The position numbers and the translations under genes are program-made. A stretch of 64,000 bases of DNA. It comes from Nannocystaceae bacterium (GTDB lineage Bacteria > Myxococcota_A > Polyangia > Nannocystales > Nannocystaceae). Position 1 is the stretch's first letter; every line of letters begins with the position of its first letter. This document shows, one piece after another, positions 40,240-50,667 of this stretch. The stretch covers positions 1 through 64,000 of the forward strand of contig JAIBBS010000004.1 of the NCBI GenBank assembly GCA_019694555.1, in the 5' to 3' direction. Below the pieces are notes generated by a model. It had not been told where the DNA came from. It saw only the letters and a list, made by a program, of their open reading frames with translations, and made no database searches.

Positions 40240-42030
40240 CTAGGCGTTGCCGCGCACGCACACCACCGCGGCGGGCTTGAAGCGCGGCGTCGCCTGTCGA
40301 CGCGCGACGTTCCAGGCCATGCGCCGATCGCCGAAGGTGTCGGCGGCGGTCGCGGTCCAGTACGAGCCCGCCGCGAGCATGCCCGCGTCGGTCAGCGACG
40401 CGAGCTCACCGACCTCGGGCAGGCGCCACGTCTGCAGGCCACCGACCTCGAGCGCGTCGCAGTGCTTCGCGGCGGCGTCGCTCGCCATCGTGCCCTTGAC
40501 GTTGCGCGCGACCAACAGGACATCGAGCGCGCGGATCGATCGGGCGCGCAACGCCGCGATCGCGCGCGTGCTCGGCGGACGTGCGGCCTCGATCGCCGCG
40601 GCCGACGGCGCGCGCGCGCGCACCGGCTTGGCCTCGGGCTCGGGCTCGGGATCCGGCCGGGGCGGCGGCTTGGGCGTCGGCGTCGGCTTGGGCTTGGGGT
40701 CGGGTTCGGGATCCGGCGTGGGCTCGGGCTCCGGATCGGGCTTGGGCTCGGGCGCGGCGGGTTCACGCCGCGTGGGTGCGCCGTCGTCGGCGACGCGCGG
40801 CGGCTCGGCGCGCGCGGGCTCGACCGTGGCGGGCTGCGGCTTGCCGGGTGGTTCGGGCGTCGCGGCGGGCTCGCGTGCCGCGGCGGCGCTGCGCACCGAC
40901 TCCGGCGTCGGCTCGCTGCGATCGGCGAGCGAGACCGCGTCGTCGTCCTCGTTCGACGACAACACCACCGCGACCAGGCTCACCACCGCCAGCGACGCCG
41001 CGATCGCGGCGCCGATGAACCGCGCGCGCGAGGGCTTCTCTTCCACCACCGCCGCGACCACGGTCGCGCGCGCCGGTGTGGCCGACGCGGGCGTCGTCGC
41101 GGTGGTGCTCACGCGCGGTGCCGGGGGCAACGCCGCGCCGACCTGCGTAACGTCGTGCTTCTCGTAGCCCGGCGGCGGCACGTCGGGCACGTCGTCGTCG
41201 GGGTAGCCCTCGAACGGGATCGTCGACGCCACCAGCGTGCCGGTGCGCAGCGACGCGACCTGGGTCTTGTCGCCGCCGATGCCCTCGAGCGACCGCGCGA
41301 GCTCGTCGTCGCTGGGCGCGTCGTCGATCGACACCGGCGGCACGATCTCGATCGGCGCGCTGGGCCGGATCGACGTGACGTCCTCGAGCGCGTCGTCGTC
41401 GAGCTCGAGCGCGCCGGTGTTGGTCTGCGATGCCGGCACGGGCGCCGCGACGTCGTCGGCGCGACCGTCGACGCGCGTGGGTTCGACCGCGCCCGGCGGC
41501 GGGGGCGGAGCGGAGCGCGGTGGAGGTGGCGGTGGTGCAGGCTTGCCCGCGCTCGCGGGCGCGGGCGGCGTGACCGAGATCGTCGCGCGACGCGGGCGCT
41601 CGGGCGGCGTCGCCGGGGCCGCGGGCGATGCGGCGGCGTCGGGCCGCGGCGGGGCCGGCAGGTGCGCGACCATCCGCCGCAAGCTCTGATCGATGCGCTC
41701 GAGCAGCTCGTCGCTGCGACCGAGCGCGAGCGTCAGGGTCCGCCCGAAGGGGACCCGATGCGCGAGCAACACCTCGCGCACCGCGTCGATGCGCTCGCGA
41801 TCGAGACTGCCGCCACGCACGAGCACGTACAGACCGCCGCCGCGGTTGCGCTCGATGGTGCCGGCGAGTGCGCGCGGGTCGAGATCGACCCCGCCGATCG
41901 CTTCGACGCGGTGACCGCGACGCTGCAGCTCGGTGACCACCGGCTGCAGGGTCTCGACCTCGTCGATCGCGCAGCACAGGACGATCGGCGCTGCCGGTGC
42001 GAGTTCCGTGGAACGCGGGCGCTCGGCCAT
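40240..42030 (-). CDS. Membrane protein with TonB-like Pro-rich linker and C-terminal DUF1566-like domain
   Basis: 596 residues. The N-terminal alpha/beta domain (about 14-120; PIVLCCAID, GLYVLVRGG) looks like a small receiver- or TIR-like fold. A long Pro/Ala-rich cytoplasmic linker follows. A single membrane helix lies at 338-358. Then a Glu/Lys/Pro-Pro repeat region (about 424-470, EPKPDPEPEPTPDPEP type) resembles the periplasm-spanning part of TonB. The C-terminal domain (about 497-596) has LQTWRLPEVGELASL, SYWTATAAD and VVCVRG, as in DUF1566/Lcl-type domains. The architecture suggests coupling of cytoplasm to envelope. Function unknown. Confidence 0.75.
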   Translation of the reverse strand: MAERPRSTELAPAAPIVLCCAIDEVETLQPVVTELQRRGHRVEAIGGVDLDPRALAGTIERNRGGGLYVLVRGGSLDRERIDAVREVLLAHRVPFGRTLTLALGRSDELLERIDQSLRRMVAHLPAPPRPDAAASPAAPATPPERPRRATISVTPPAPASAGKPAPPPPPPRSAPPPPPGAVEPTRVDGRADDVAAPVPASQTNTGALELDDDALEDVTSIRPSAPIEIVPPVSIDDAPSDDELARSLEGIGGDKTQVASLRTGTLVASTIPFEGYPDDDVPDVPPPGYEKHDVTQVGAALPPAPRVSTTATTPASATPARATVVAAVVEEKPSRARFIGAAIAASLAVVSLVAVVLSSNEDDDAVSLADRSEPTPESVRSAAAAREPAATPEPPGKPQPATVEPARAEPPRVADDGAPTRREPAAPEPKPDPEPEPTPDPEPDPKPKPTPTPKPPPRPDPEPEPEAKPVRARAPSAAAIEAARPPSTRAIAALRARSIRALDVLLVARNVKGTMASDAAAKHCDALEVGGLQTWRLPEVGELASLTDAGMLAAGSYWTATAADTFGDRRMAWNVARRQATPRFKPAAVVCVRGNA

Positions 42031-42041
42031 GGCCAGCCATC

Positions 42042-42047
42042 ATCGTA
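42042..42047 (-). promoter_or_regulatory. Candidate -10 box (TACGAT) of the Pro-rich membrane protein gene
   Basis: Minus-strand GCTGATACGAT ends 11 nt before the ATG at 42030. Its GCTGATA is an inverted copy of the sequence at 42093-42099 that precedes the divergent esterase gene. Confidence 0.4.
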
Positions 42048-42099
42048 TCAGCGATGCCGGCGCTTGTTCGCATCGCGGCCGACGACGGCGTTGCTGATA
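42046..42099. promoter_or_regulatory. Inverted TATCAGC / GCTGATA pair in a divergent promoter region
   Basis: TATCAGC at 42046-42052 and GCTGATA at 42093-42099 form a 7-bp inverted repeat separated by 40 bp. Each arm overlaps a candidate -10 box, so the pair may simply be two matching promoters or may bind one regulator. Confidence 0.4.
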
Positions 42100-42103
42100 T
42101 AGT
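42098..42103 (+). promoter_or_regulatory. Candidate -10 box (TATAGT) of leaderless esterase gene
   Basis: GATATAGT ends 6 nt before the GTG at 42110. No Shine-Dalgarno is present. Confidence 0.45.
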
Positions 42104-42109
42104 CCGCGC

Positions 42110-43144
42110 GTGCCAGCAGCCGCTGCGCCCTCGGGCACGCGAGCCCACGACCACGGCCGGCCGGTCCGCGGCCGCGCCGGGGCGCCGTGGCGCGTCGCGC
42201 TGCGGCGCTACGCCGGCCGGGTGCTGGTGGACAACCTGTGGCGCACGCTGTCGGCCGCCGGCTCGGCGCTGCCGGCCGCGCGGCCCGATCGACACGGCGT
42301 CGAGCGCATCCGCGACGTGCGCTACGACGCCTCCGATCACGCCGCGCACGCGCTCGACGTGTACCGCCCGCAGGGCCTCGCCGGCCCGCGCCCGGTGGTG
42401 CTCTACGTCCACGGCGGCGGCTTCCGGGTGCTGTCGAAGGACTCGCACTGGATCATGGGCCTGGCGTTCGCGCGCGCGGGCTACGTCGTGTTCAACATCG
42501 GCTATCGCCTCGCGCCGCGGCACCCCTTCCCCGCCGCGCTGCAGGACGCGGCCGCCGCGCTGGCGTGGGTGCACGAGCACGCCGCGCGCTACGGCGGCGA
42601 CGCGTCGCGACTGGTGCTCGCGGGCGAGTCCGCGGGCGCGAACCTCGTGACCGCGCTCGCGATCGCGTGCTGCCAGCGCCGCGAAGAGCCGTGGGCCGCG
42701 GCGCTGTTCGAGCGCGGGATCACGCCACGCGCGGTGATCCCCGCCTGCGGGCTGTTGCAGGTCACCGATCCGGATCGTTACCAGCGTGGGCACGGGGTCT
42801 CTTGGTTCATCCACGACCGGCTGCTCGAGGTCACGCACGCGTACGTCGGCCACGACGCGCGGCCCGACGATCCCGCGCTGGCGCTGGCCGATCCGCTGTG
42901 CGTGCTCGAGGGCGACGCCGTGTTCGAGCGCGCGCTGCCGCCGTTCTTCGCGCCGGTGGGCACGCGCGATCCGCTGATCGAGGACAACCGTCGCCTGGCG
43001 GTCGCGCTCGCGCGGCGCGGCGTGCCCCACCGCGCGCCGGAGTATCCCGGCGAGCCCCACGCATTCCATGCGTTGGTGTTCCGCCGCAACGCACGACGTT
43101 GCTGGCGCGACATCTTCTCCTTCCTCGACCACTGTGCGGTATGA
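42110..43144 (+). CDS. Alpha/beta hydrolase of the HSL/acetyl-esterase family
   Basis: 344 residues. The oxyanion motif HGGGF is at 101-105 and the nucleophile elbow GESAG has Ser174. GTRDPLIED supplies the Asp (about 282) and GEPHAFHAL the His. The hormone-sensitive-lipase family hydrolyses short acyl esters; the exact substrate is unknown. The N-terminus (about 1-65) is an extra basic/helical part that could touch the membrane. The GTG start is supported by the -10 box just upstream. It ends 25 bp before sdhC and may be co-transcribed with the succinate dehydrogenase genes. Confidence 0.9.
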   Translation: MPAAAAPSGTRAHDHGRPVRGRAGAPWRVALRRYAGRVLVDNLWRTLSAAGSALPAARPDRHGVERIRDVRYDASDHAAHALDVYRPQGLAGPRPVVLYVHGGGFRVLSKDSHWIMGLAFARAGYVVFNIGYRLAPRHPFPAALQDAAAALAWVHEHAARYGGDASRLVLAGESAGANLVTALAIACCQRREEPWAAALFERGITPRAVIPACGLLQVTDPDRYQRGHGVSWFIHDRLLEVTHAYVGHDARPDDPALALADPLCVLEGDAVFERALPPFFAPVGTRDPLIEDNRRLAVALARRGVPHRAPEYPGEPHAFHALVFRRNARRCWRDIFSFLDHCAV

Positions 43145-43169
43145 ACGCCCCCGCTTCCCGAGCCCGTCC

Positions 43170-43844
43170 ATGACCACCGACATCCTGCGCACGACGATCG
43201 CGGCCAAGGTCACGATGGCGCTGTCCGGCGCCGGCCTCGTGCTCTTCGCGCTCGCGCACATGGCCGGCCACCTGCAGGTGTTCGGCGGCCGCGAGGTCTA
43301 CAACCACTACGCCGAGACGCTGCAGGGCCTGGGCGCGATCAAGTGGGCCGTGCGCGCGGGCCTGTTGGGCATCCTGCTGGTGCACGTTCGCGCGGGCGTG
43401 CTGCTATCGCAGCGCAACCGTGCCGCGCGTCCGCAGGCCTATGCGCTGCGTCGGCTGCAGCGCACCACCACGCACGGCCGCGCGATGCTGCTGACCGGCG
43501 TCGCGTTCCTCGCCTTCATCCTCTACCACCTCGCCCACTTCACGTTGGGCTGGGTGCACCCGCAGTTCTTCCATGCGGTCGACTCGCTGGGCCGGCCCGA
43601 CGTGTACGGCAACTTCGTGCGCTCGTTCCAGCACCCGCTCATCACCATCACGTACCTCGGCGCGAGCCTGGCGGTGGCGATGCACGCGACCCACGCGACC
43701 AGCAGCCTGCTGCGAACCCTGGGCCTGTCGCATGGCCGCTTCCGTCGCGCGTGCGAGGCCGCGGGCCCCGTGGTCGGGGTCGCGCTGCTGGCCGGCTTCG
43801 CGTGCGTGCCGCTGGCGTGCCTGCTGCGCCTGATCCAACCCTGA
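43170..43844 (+). CDS. sdhC: Succinate dehydrogenase cytochrome b subunit (cluster 1)
   Basis: 224 residues with about five membrane helices and the His pattern of the single-subunit di-heme anchor found in Bacillus- and Bacteroidetes-type complex II: LAHMAGHLQVFGG and YNHYAETLQGLG near the start, LYHLAHFTLGWVHP in the middle and MHATHATSSL near the end. It anchors the SdhAB dimer to the membrane and passes electrons to quinone. ATG 43170 is chosen because the first helix follows directly. It is first of the tight sdhCAB row. Confidence 0.93.
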   Translation: MTTDILRTTIAAKVTMALSGAGLVLFALAHMAGHLQVFGGREVYNHYAETLQGLGAIKWAVRAGLLGILLVHVRAGVLLSQRNRAARPQAYALRRLQRTTTHGRAMLLTGVAFLAFILYHLAHFTLGWVHPQFFHAVDSLGRPDVYGNFVRSFQHPLITITYLGASLAVAMHATHATSSLLRTLGLSHGRFRRACEAAGPVVGVALLAGFACVPLACLLRLIQP

Positions 43845-43868
43845 GCGAGAAAACCCCGAGCGAGCGCG

Positions 43869-45796
<1,928 letters not shown>

Positions 45797-45797
<1 letters not shown>

Positions 45798-46543
45798 TGC
45801 GCGTGCAATTCCGAATCTGGCGGCAGAACGGCCCCGGCGACGCCAACGCGGGATTCAAGGAGTACCCGCTGCAGGCCGACGAGCACATGTCGCTGCTCGA
45901 GGCGCTCGATCTGCTCAACGCCGAGTTGATCCGCAAGGGCGAGACGCCGGTCGCGTTCGAGCACGACTGCCGCGAGGGCATCTGCGGCGCGTGCTCGCTG
46001 GTCGTCAACGGCGTGCCCCACGGCCCGCGCAGCGCCACGACCACGTGCCAGATCCACATGCGCGAGTTCCGTGAGGGCGAGACCATCGTGCTCGAGCCCT
46101 GGCGCGCGCGGCCGTTCCCGGTGATCAAGGACCTGGTCGTCGACCGCTCGGCGTTCGACCGCATCATGTCGGCGGGTGGCTACGTCAGCGTGCGCGCCGG
46201 CGCGGCGCCCGACGCCAACGCGATCCCGATCGGTCAGCCCACGGCCGAGCGCGCGTTCGACTTCGCCGCGTGCATCGGCTGCGGCGCGTGCGTGGCCGCG
46301 TGCCCCAACGCCAGCGCGATGCTGTTCGTGGGCGCCAAGGTCGCCCACCTCGCGATCTTGCCGCAGGGCAAGGTCGAGCGCACCCGCCGGGTCGGCCGCA
46401 TGGTCGAGCGCATGGACACCGAGGGCTTCGGTGGCTGCAGCAACCACGGCGAGTGCGAAGCGGTGTGTCCCAAGTCGATCAGCCTCGACGCGATCGCGCT
46501 GCTCAACCGCGAGCTCGTGCGCGCGGCGGTGGTCGAGGACTGA
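45797..46543 (+). CDS. sdhB: Succinate dehydrogenase iron-sulfur subunit (cluster 1)
   Basis: 248 residues. The 2Fe-2S ligands are in [15 protein letters not shown] and TTTCQIH, the 4Fe-4S in [13 protein letters not shown], and the 3Fe-4S/third cluster in [15 protein letters not shown]. It relays electrons from SdhA to the cytochrome b subunit. GTG 45797 overlaps the sdhA stop by 1 bp; a second in-frame GTG two codons later is possible. Confidence 0.95.
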
Positions 46544-46625
46544 AGCGCCCGCGCACCACGCCATGGGCAAGCGCGGCCCGCCCTTGCGCTGCGTCGGGCC
46601 GAGCCCGCCGAATCCCTCGTCTCAC

Positions 46626-47423
46626 TCACACCGACGCGCACGCCAGCGCGAGCGCCTCGGCGACGCCGTGGTGCTCCGCGTCGGCGACGACGACCCGGGC
46701 CATGGCGCGCAGCTCGGGCACCGCGTTGCCCATGGCCACCGGCCAGCCGACCTCGCGCATGGCCAGCAGGTCGTTGTGGGCGTCGCCGATGACCATGACG
46801 TCGTCGAGCGCGATGCCGTAGGCGGCCGCGACCAGGCGCACGCCGGTGTGCTTGCCGACCCCGGCGGCGGTCATGTTCACGAACACGGTGTCGGGCATGA
46901 CCGGCGAGGTCGAGTGCACCGGCTCGAGCCCCGGGCACGGCTCGGCCAGCACCGCATCGAGCTCGTCGTGGGCGAGCAGCCACTGCGCGCGCACGACCGG
47001 CTGCTGCAGCGCCGCGAACGGCAGCGTCGACATCGGCACGCGCAGCAGCGCGGCGTGGGCACGGCCGCGCGGGGTGTCGCGCTCGCACGCGTACGCGTCG
47101 TCGCCGTAGAGCTCGAGCAGGCGATCGCGGCTGCGCGCGCGCTCGATCAACATCGGCACCGCGCCCGCGGGCAGCGGCACCGAGCGCGAGGCGCCGTCGG
47201 CGAGGCGGATGACGCTCGCGCCGTTTTGGAACACGTGCCAACCGCCCTCGTCGAGCTGCTCGGCCCAGTGCCGCGCGATGCCGAAGCCGGGGCGACCGGT
47301 GCACAGCGCGAGCCGGATGCCCGCCTGGCGCGCGCGCGCGGCCGCGGCCCACACCGGCGGCGCGACCTCACCGGCACGCCCCACGAGCGTGCCGTCGACG
47401 TCGATGCAGACCAGGCGGATCAC
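46626..47423 (-). CDS. HAD-superfamily hydrolase, Cof-type subfamily IIB
   Basis: 265 residues. Motif I is CIDVDGTLVG with nucleophile D8 and D10. Motif II is ALCTGRPG, motif III has Lys in VGKHTGV and motif IV is VMVIGDAHNDLLAM. The large inserted cap domain between motifs I and III places it in the Cof/IIB group, which dephosphorylates sugar phosphates, FMN and similar molecules. The substrate cannot be read. It converges on sdhB. Confidence 0.93.
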   Translation of the reverse strand: MIRLVCIDVDGTLVGRAGEVAPPVWAAAARARQAGIRLALCTGRPGFGIARHWAEQLDEGGWHVFQNGASVIRLADGASRSVPLPAGAVPMLIERARSRDRLLELYGDDAYACERDTPRGRAHAALLRVPMSTLPFAALQQPVVRAQWLLAHDELDAVLAEPCPGLEPVHSTSPVMPDTVFVNMTAAGVGKHTGVRLVAAAYGIALDDVMVIGDAHNDLLAMREVGWPVAMGNAVPELRAMARVVVADAEHHGVAEALALACASV

Positions 47424-47521
47424 CGGTGGCGGCGATGCTCGCCCACGGCACCGGCCTCGCGCCAGCGCCGACGCGAACTCGCGGCGCGCGGCAGGTCACG
47501 CGCGCGCCGGCGCCGCGGCAA

Positions 47522-48256
47522 TCACTGCCCGCCGCAGGCCATCGCCACGCCGGCGCCGTTGCAGGGATCGGCGGTGGGATCGCCCAGCTGCTGGCAGTCG
47601 ACCATGCTCATGCAGGCATAGAACTCCTCGATCGCGGAGCCGCAGGGCCCACCGGCCATCTGCGCGTACATGAGATCCGAGGCGCAGTAGTACGCGATCT
47701 GCTGCGCGTACTGCATCGCCTCGGGGATGCACTGCACGTAGTGATCGACGAACGCCACGCACGCCGGCGGCACGTCGCCACCGCCGTAGGTGCCGCCGTA
47801 GCTGCCACCGTAGCTGCCGCCGTAGCTGCCGCCATAGCTGCCGCCGTAGCTGCCCATGCCGGTCATGCTCGCGCCGCCGCCGGGGCCACCGCCGGGGCCA
47901 CCGCTGGGATCCATCGTCGGGTCGGCGGTCGGATCCGCGGTCGGATCCGCGGTCGGATCGCTGCCGCCATCGGCCGCGGTCGCAGAGCCCGCGGTGCCAC
48001 CGTCGGCGCCATCGGTCTCGTCGCCACCGTCGCTGCCGTCGCCGCCGTCGTCCCCGCCCGCCGATGCGCTCGCGGTGCTCGGCCAAAACGGCGACGTGCC
48101 GCTGTTGCCGGTCTCGGCCCCGGTCGTGCACCCGGCCAAAGGCAGCGCCGCCATGGAGAAGAGCAGCGCGAGGTCGATCGATCGCGCGGGTGCCTGCGCG
48201 CGCCAGCTTCCGATCACCGTCCGCTCCAGATCCGTCTCCGCGTCGCGCTTGCCCAC
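47522..48256 (-). CDS. Repeat-containing lipoprotein (DPTA and GGSY repeats)
   Basis: Up to 244 residues. A hydrophobic segment ends in LPLAGC (Cys43 from the first GTG). Next come an Asp/Gly-rich linker, a DPTADPTADPTADPTMDP run, a GGSY run of about six units, and a Cys-containing C-terminal domain of about 80 residues (CVAFVDHYVQCIPEAM, CMSMVDCQQL). No family is recognised. A GTG at 48214 would give a more normal signal length and may be the true start. Probably surface-exposed. Confidence 0.7.
   Translation of the reverse strand: MGKRDAETDLERTVIGSWRAQAPARSIDLALLFSMAALPLAGCTTGAETGNSGTSPFWPSTASASAGGDDGGDGSDGGDETDGADGGTAGSATAADGGSDPTADPTADPTADPTMDPSGGPGGGPGGGASMTGMGSYGGSYGGSYGGSYGGSYGGTYGGGDVPPACVAFVDHYVQCIPEAMQYAQQIAYYCASDLMYAQMAGGPCGSAIEEFYACMSMVDCQQLGDPTADPCNGAGVAMACGGQ
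47781..47854 (-). repeat. 12-bp tandem coding repeats (GGSY)
   Basis: About six copies of a 12-bp unit encode GGSYGGSY-type sequence, with one variant giving GGTY. They lie inside the lipoprotein gene. Confidence 0.85.
47911..47961 (-). repeat. 12-bp tandem coding repeats (DPTA)
   Basis: About four copies of a 12-bp unit encode DPTADPTADPTADPTM in the linker of the same lipoprotein. Confidence 0.8.
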
Positions 48257-48377
48257 GTCTGCCGCCCCCTGGGGCGGTCGCCGGCGCGGCTGTGCCGCAC
48301 TCCACCGCCCGGCTACGACGTTGCGCGCGACCGGCCGGAGGTTCCGCGAACCGCCCCGGTGGCCCCGCGACGCGGGA

Positions 48378-49340
48378 TCAACCCGCGGCGTCCTGGTCGC
48401 CCGCGTCCGCGACCAGCCAGCGCGAGCGTTCCGCCGCCGCGCGCAGCGTCGCGTCGGTCAGCTCGACCACGCGCAGGTACGTGTTCGAGTCGCTCATGCA
48501 GCTGGCCGACTCGTAGCTCAGCGCCGCGAGGCCCAGGCCGGTGGCGTCGTCGTGATAGAGCGCGAGCACCGTGGGCACCACGGAATCGAGCGTCTGCTCG
48601 GGATCGCCGCGGCGCCAGCCGGTGACCGGGGTCGACTGCACGACCCGGACGCCGCGCACGCGCGTGACGAAGCGACCGCCGCGGTACAGCGCCTCGAGCG
48701 GGCGCTGGTGCGGATCGGCGTCGAGCTCGGGCAGCGCGGGCGCGCCCGCCAGACGCCAGGGAAACTGCACCGGCACGCGCCGCAGCGGGCGGAAGCCGGT
48801 CGCCAGCCGCTCGTTGATCGCGGCGATGCGGGCCCGCACCGCGGCGCGCTCGCGACGACAGGTGCGCGCGACGCTGGCCTCGTCGACGTCGCCGAACACC
48901 GCCATCTCGTCGAACACCGCGAGCGACTCCAGGCTGCCGCCGTCGCGGTCGCGCAGCTCCACGGTCGTGGGTCCCTCGAAGTCCGCGTTGCCACCGTCGT
49001 CGCGCTGCACCGCGACGAAGTGGTCCCCGCCGATGGCGACCGCGGGAAAGCCCGCCGTGCGCACCTCGATGCTGCAGTCCTGCTCCGATCGCGCGAGCCA
49101 CAGCCGCGGCGGGCCTGCGTCCTCGGGCGGCAACACCCCGGGCATCGTCGGGGGCAGCGCGGGCGCCTCGGCGCTGGCCGGCAGCGGCTGCACCGGCGCG
49201 GCCGGTCGCGCCGCGTCGGGGATCGCGATCATGCCCGCGCGCGCAGGCACCTCGCGCTGCTCCAGCACCAGCTCGCCGGCCACCGGCGCGGCCGTGCAGC
49301 CGAGCCCCCACACCACGATCGCGCTCACTGCCCGCTTCAT
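48378..49340 (-). CDS. Lipoprotein of unknown function, 320 residues
   Basis: Signal MKRAVSAIVVWGLGC gives Cys15. A Pro/Ala-rich linker spans about 25-75, then a domain of about 240 residues with CSIEVRTAGFPAVAIGG, SLESLAVFDEMAVFGD, VARTCRRERAAV and YESASCMSDSNTYLRVVEL. Four conserved-looking Cys may pair. I recognise no family. The 121-bp gap upstream of the neighbouring lipoprotein and the 42-bp gap to the TPR-like gene hold no other feature. Confidence 0.75.
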   Translation of the reverse strand: MKRAVSAIVVWGLGCTAAPVAGELVLEQREVPARAGMIAIPDAARPAAPVQPLPASAEAPALPPTMPGVLPPEDAGPPRLWLARSEQDCSIEVRTAGFPAVAIGGDHFVAVQRDDGGNADFEGPTTVELRDRDGGSLESLAVFDEMAVFGDVDEASVARTCRRERAAVRARIAAINERLATGFRPLRRVPVQFPWRLAGAPALPELDADPHQRPLEALYRGGRFVTRVRGVRVVQSTPVTGWRRGDPEQTLDSVVPTVLALYHDDATGLGLAALSYESASCMSDSNTYLRVVELTDATLRAAAERSRWLVADAGDQDAAG

Positions 49341-49382
49341 CTCGGGCCCCCGACGCGCGAGCGCGCGAGCTCGATTCCCGCG

Positions 49383-49883
49383 CTACTCCAGCGGGTAGTG
49401 GTTGGGCTCGTCGTCGGGCTCGCGCAGCCGATGCAGCGCGATCAGCCGCACGCAGGTGTTGTGGCGCAGCACCGCGTCGTCGTTGCTGTCGTCGGTCTGC
49501 AGCGCGTCGGCCTGCGCGTAGCAGCGCAGCGCCTCCTGCAGGTGACCCCACGCGGCCGGGCCCGCGCCGTAGTCGTGGCGCTCGAGCAGCGCGACCGCCC
49601 GGCGCTCGGCCACGATGCCGGTGTAGTAGGCGCGCTCGTACTCGCTGCTCAGGCCCTCGATGGCCTTGCGCGCCCGCGGCACGCGGTCGCCCTCGCCGCC
49701 AGGGAACTGGTCGGTCAGCGCCAGCACGTAGGTGCGCAGCGCGGGCTGGTTGTGCGCGTCGATCGCGAGCACGTCGAGGCAGATGCTCTCGGCGAAGAAG
49801 GGCTCGTTGAGCAGGCGGTAGCGCTCGGCCTTCTCGAGCGCGCGAGGGATCGATGCCGCGGTGATCGCCTTGAGCCCTGACAT
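49383..49883 (-). CDS. Small TPR-like protein downstream of sdhB
   Basis: 166 residues, all helical in character: ALEKAERYRLLNEPFFAESICLDVL, NQPALRTYVLALTDQF and ALRCYAQADALQ look like about three TPR units, ending in NHYPLE. It starts 14 bp after the stop of sdhB (cluster 2), with a purine-rich GGAAAGG ahead of the ATG, so it is very likely in the same operon. It may help assemble or regulate the complex; no named assembly factor is recognised. Confidence 0.8.
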   Translation of the reverse strand: MSGLKAITAASIPRALEKAERYRLLNEPFFAESICLDVLAIDAHNQPALRTYVLALTDQFPGGEGDRVPRARKAIEGLSSEYERAYYTGIVAERRAVALLERHDYGAGPAAWGHLQEALRCYAQADALQTDDSNDDAVLRHNTCVRLIALHRLREPDDEPNHYPLE

Positions 49884-49897
49884 TCGCCGGCCTTTCC

Positions 49898-50644
49898 TCA
49901 GGAGCCGCTCAGCACGCGGAACAGCCGCCGTACCGGGTCGTAGAAGCGATCGACCACGCGCTCCTTGAGCGGGATGATCGCGTTGTCGGTGATGGTGATG
50001 CTCTCGGGACAGACCTTGGTGCAACACTTGGTGATGTTGCAGTAGCCGAGGTTGTAGTCGTCCTTGAGCGCGGGCACGCGGTCCTCGGTGTCGAGCGGGT
50101 GCATCTCGAGCGCGGCGGTGTGCACGAAGAAGCGCGGACCGATGAAGGTCTCGTGCTTCGCGTGGTCACGCAGCACGTGACACACGTTTTGGCACAGGAA
50201 GCACTCGATGCACTTGCGGAACTCCTGCACGCGATCGACGTCGCGCTGATCCATGCGCCAGGTGCCGTCGGGCGCATCCGGCGGCCGCGGCTTGAACGGC
50301 TTGATGGTCTGCTTGACGCGGAAGTTCCACGACACGTCGGTGACGAGGTCCTTGATGATGGGAAACGCCATCATCGGCTCGACCGTGATCGGCTCGCCCT
50401 CGGGCAGATCCGACAGCCGCGTCATGCACATCAGCCGCGGCATGCCGTTGATCTCCGCCGAGCACGAGCCGCACTTGCCGGCCTTGCAGTTCCATCGCAC
50501 CGCGAGATCGGGCGCCTGGGTGGCCTGGACCTGGTGGACGACGTCGAGCACGACCATGCCGTCGTCGGCCTCGGTCTCGTAGCTCTTGAACTCGCCGCTG
50601 TCCTTGTCACCGCGCCAGATGCGGAGGCTGACCTTCTTGCTCAT
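49898..50644 (-). CDS. sdhB: Succinate dehydrogenase / fumarate reductase iron-sulfur subunit (cluster 2)
   Basis: 248 residues. The 2Fe-2S ligands are in CKAGKCGSCSAEING and LMCMTRL, the 4Fe-4S in CIECFLCQNVC and the last cluster in CCTKVCPESI. It differs clearly from the cluster 1 protein in length distribution and cluster spacing, resembling the actinobacterial-type protein. It lies 23 bp after sdhA of the same cluster. Confidence 0.94.
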   Translation of the reverse strand: MSKKVSLRIWRGDKDSGEFKSYETEADDGMVVLDVVHQVQATQAPDLAVRWNCKAGKCGSCSAEINGMPRLMCMTRLSDLPEGEPITVEPMMAFPIIKDLVTDVSWNFRVKQTIKPFKPRPPDAPDGTWRMDQRDVDRVQEFRKCIECFLCQNVCHVLRDHAKHETFIGPRFFVHTAALEMHPLDTEDRVPALKDDYNLGYCNITKCCTKVCPESITITDNAIIPLKERVVDRFYDPVRRLFRVLSGS

Positions 50645-50667
50645 CGTTGGCTCTCCTGGGACAAGGG

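Noticed and set aside
40240-42030. N-terminal domain called as a TIR immune effector
   Set aside because: The fold looks alpha/beta, but I cannot see the conserved TIR Glu or BB-loop. No partner immune gene is adjacent, so a defence role is not supported.
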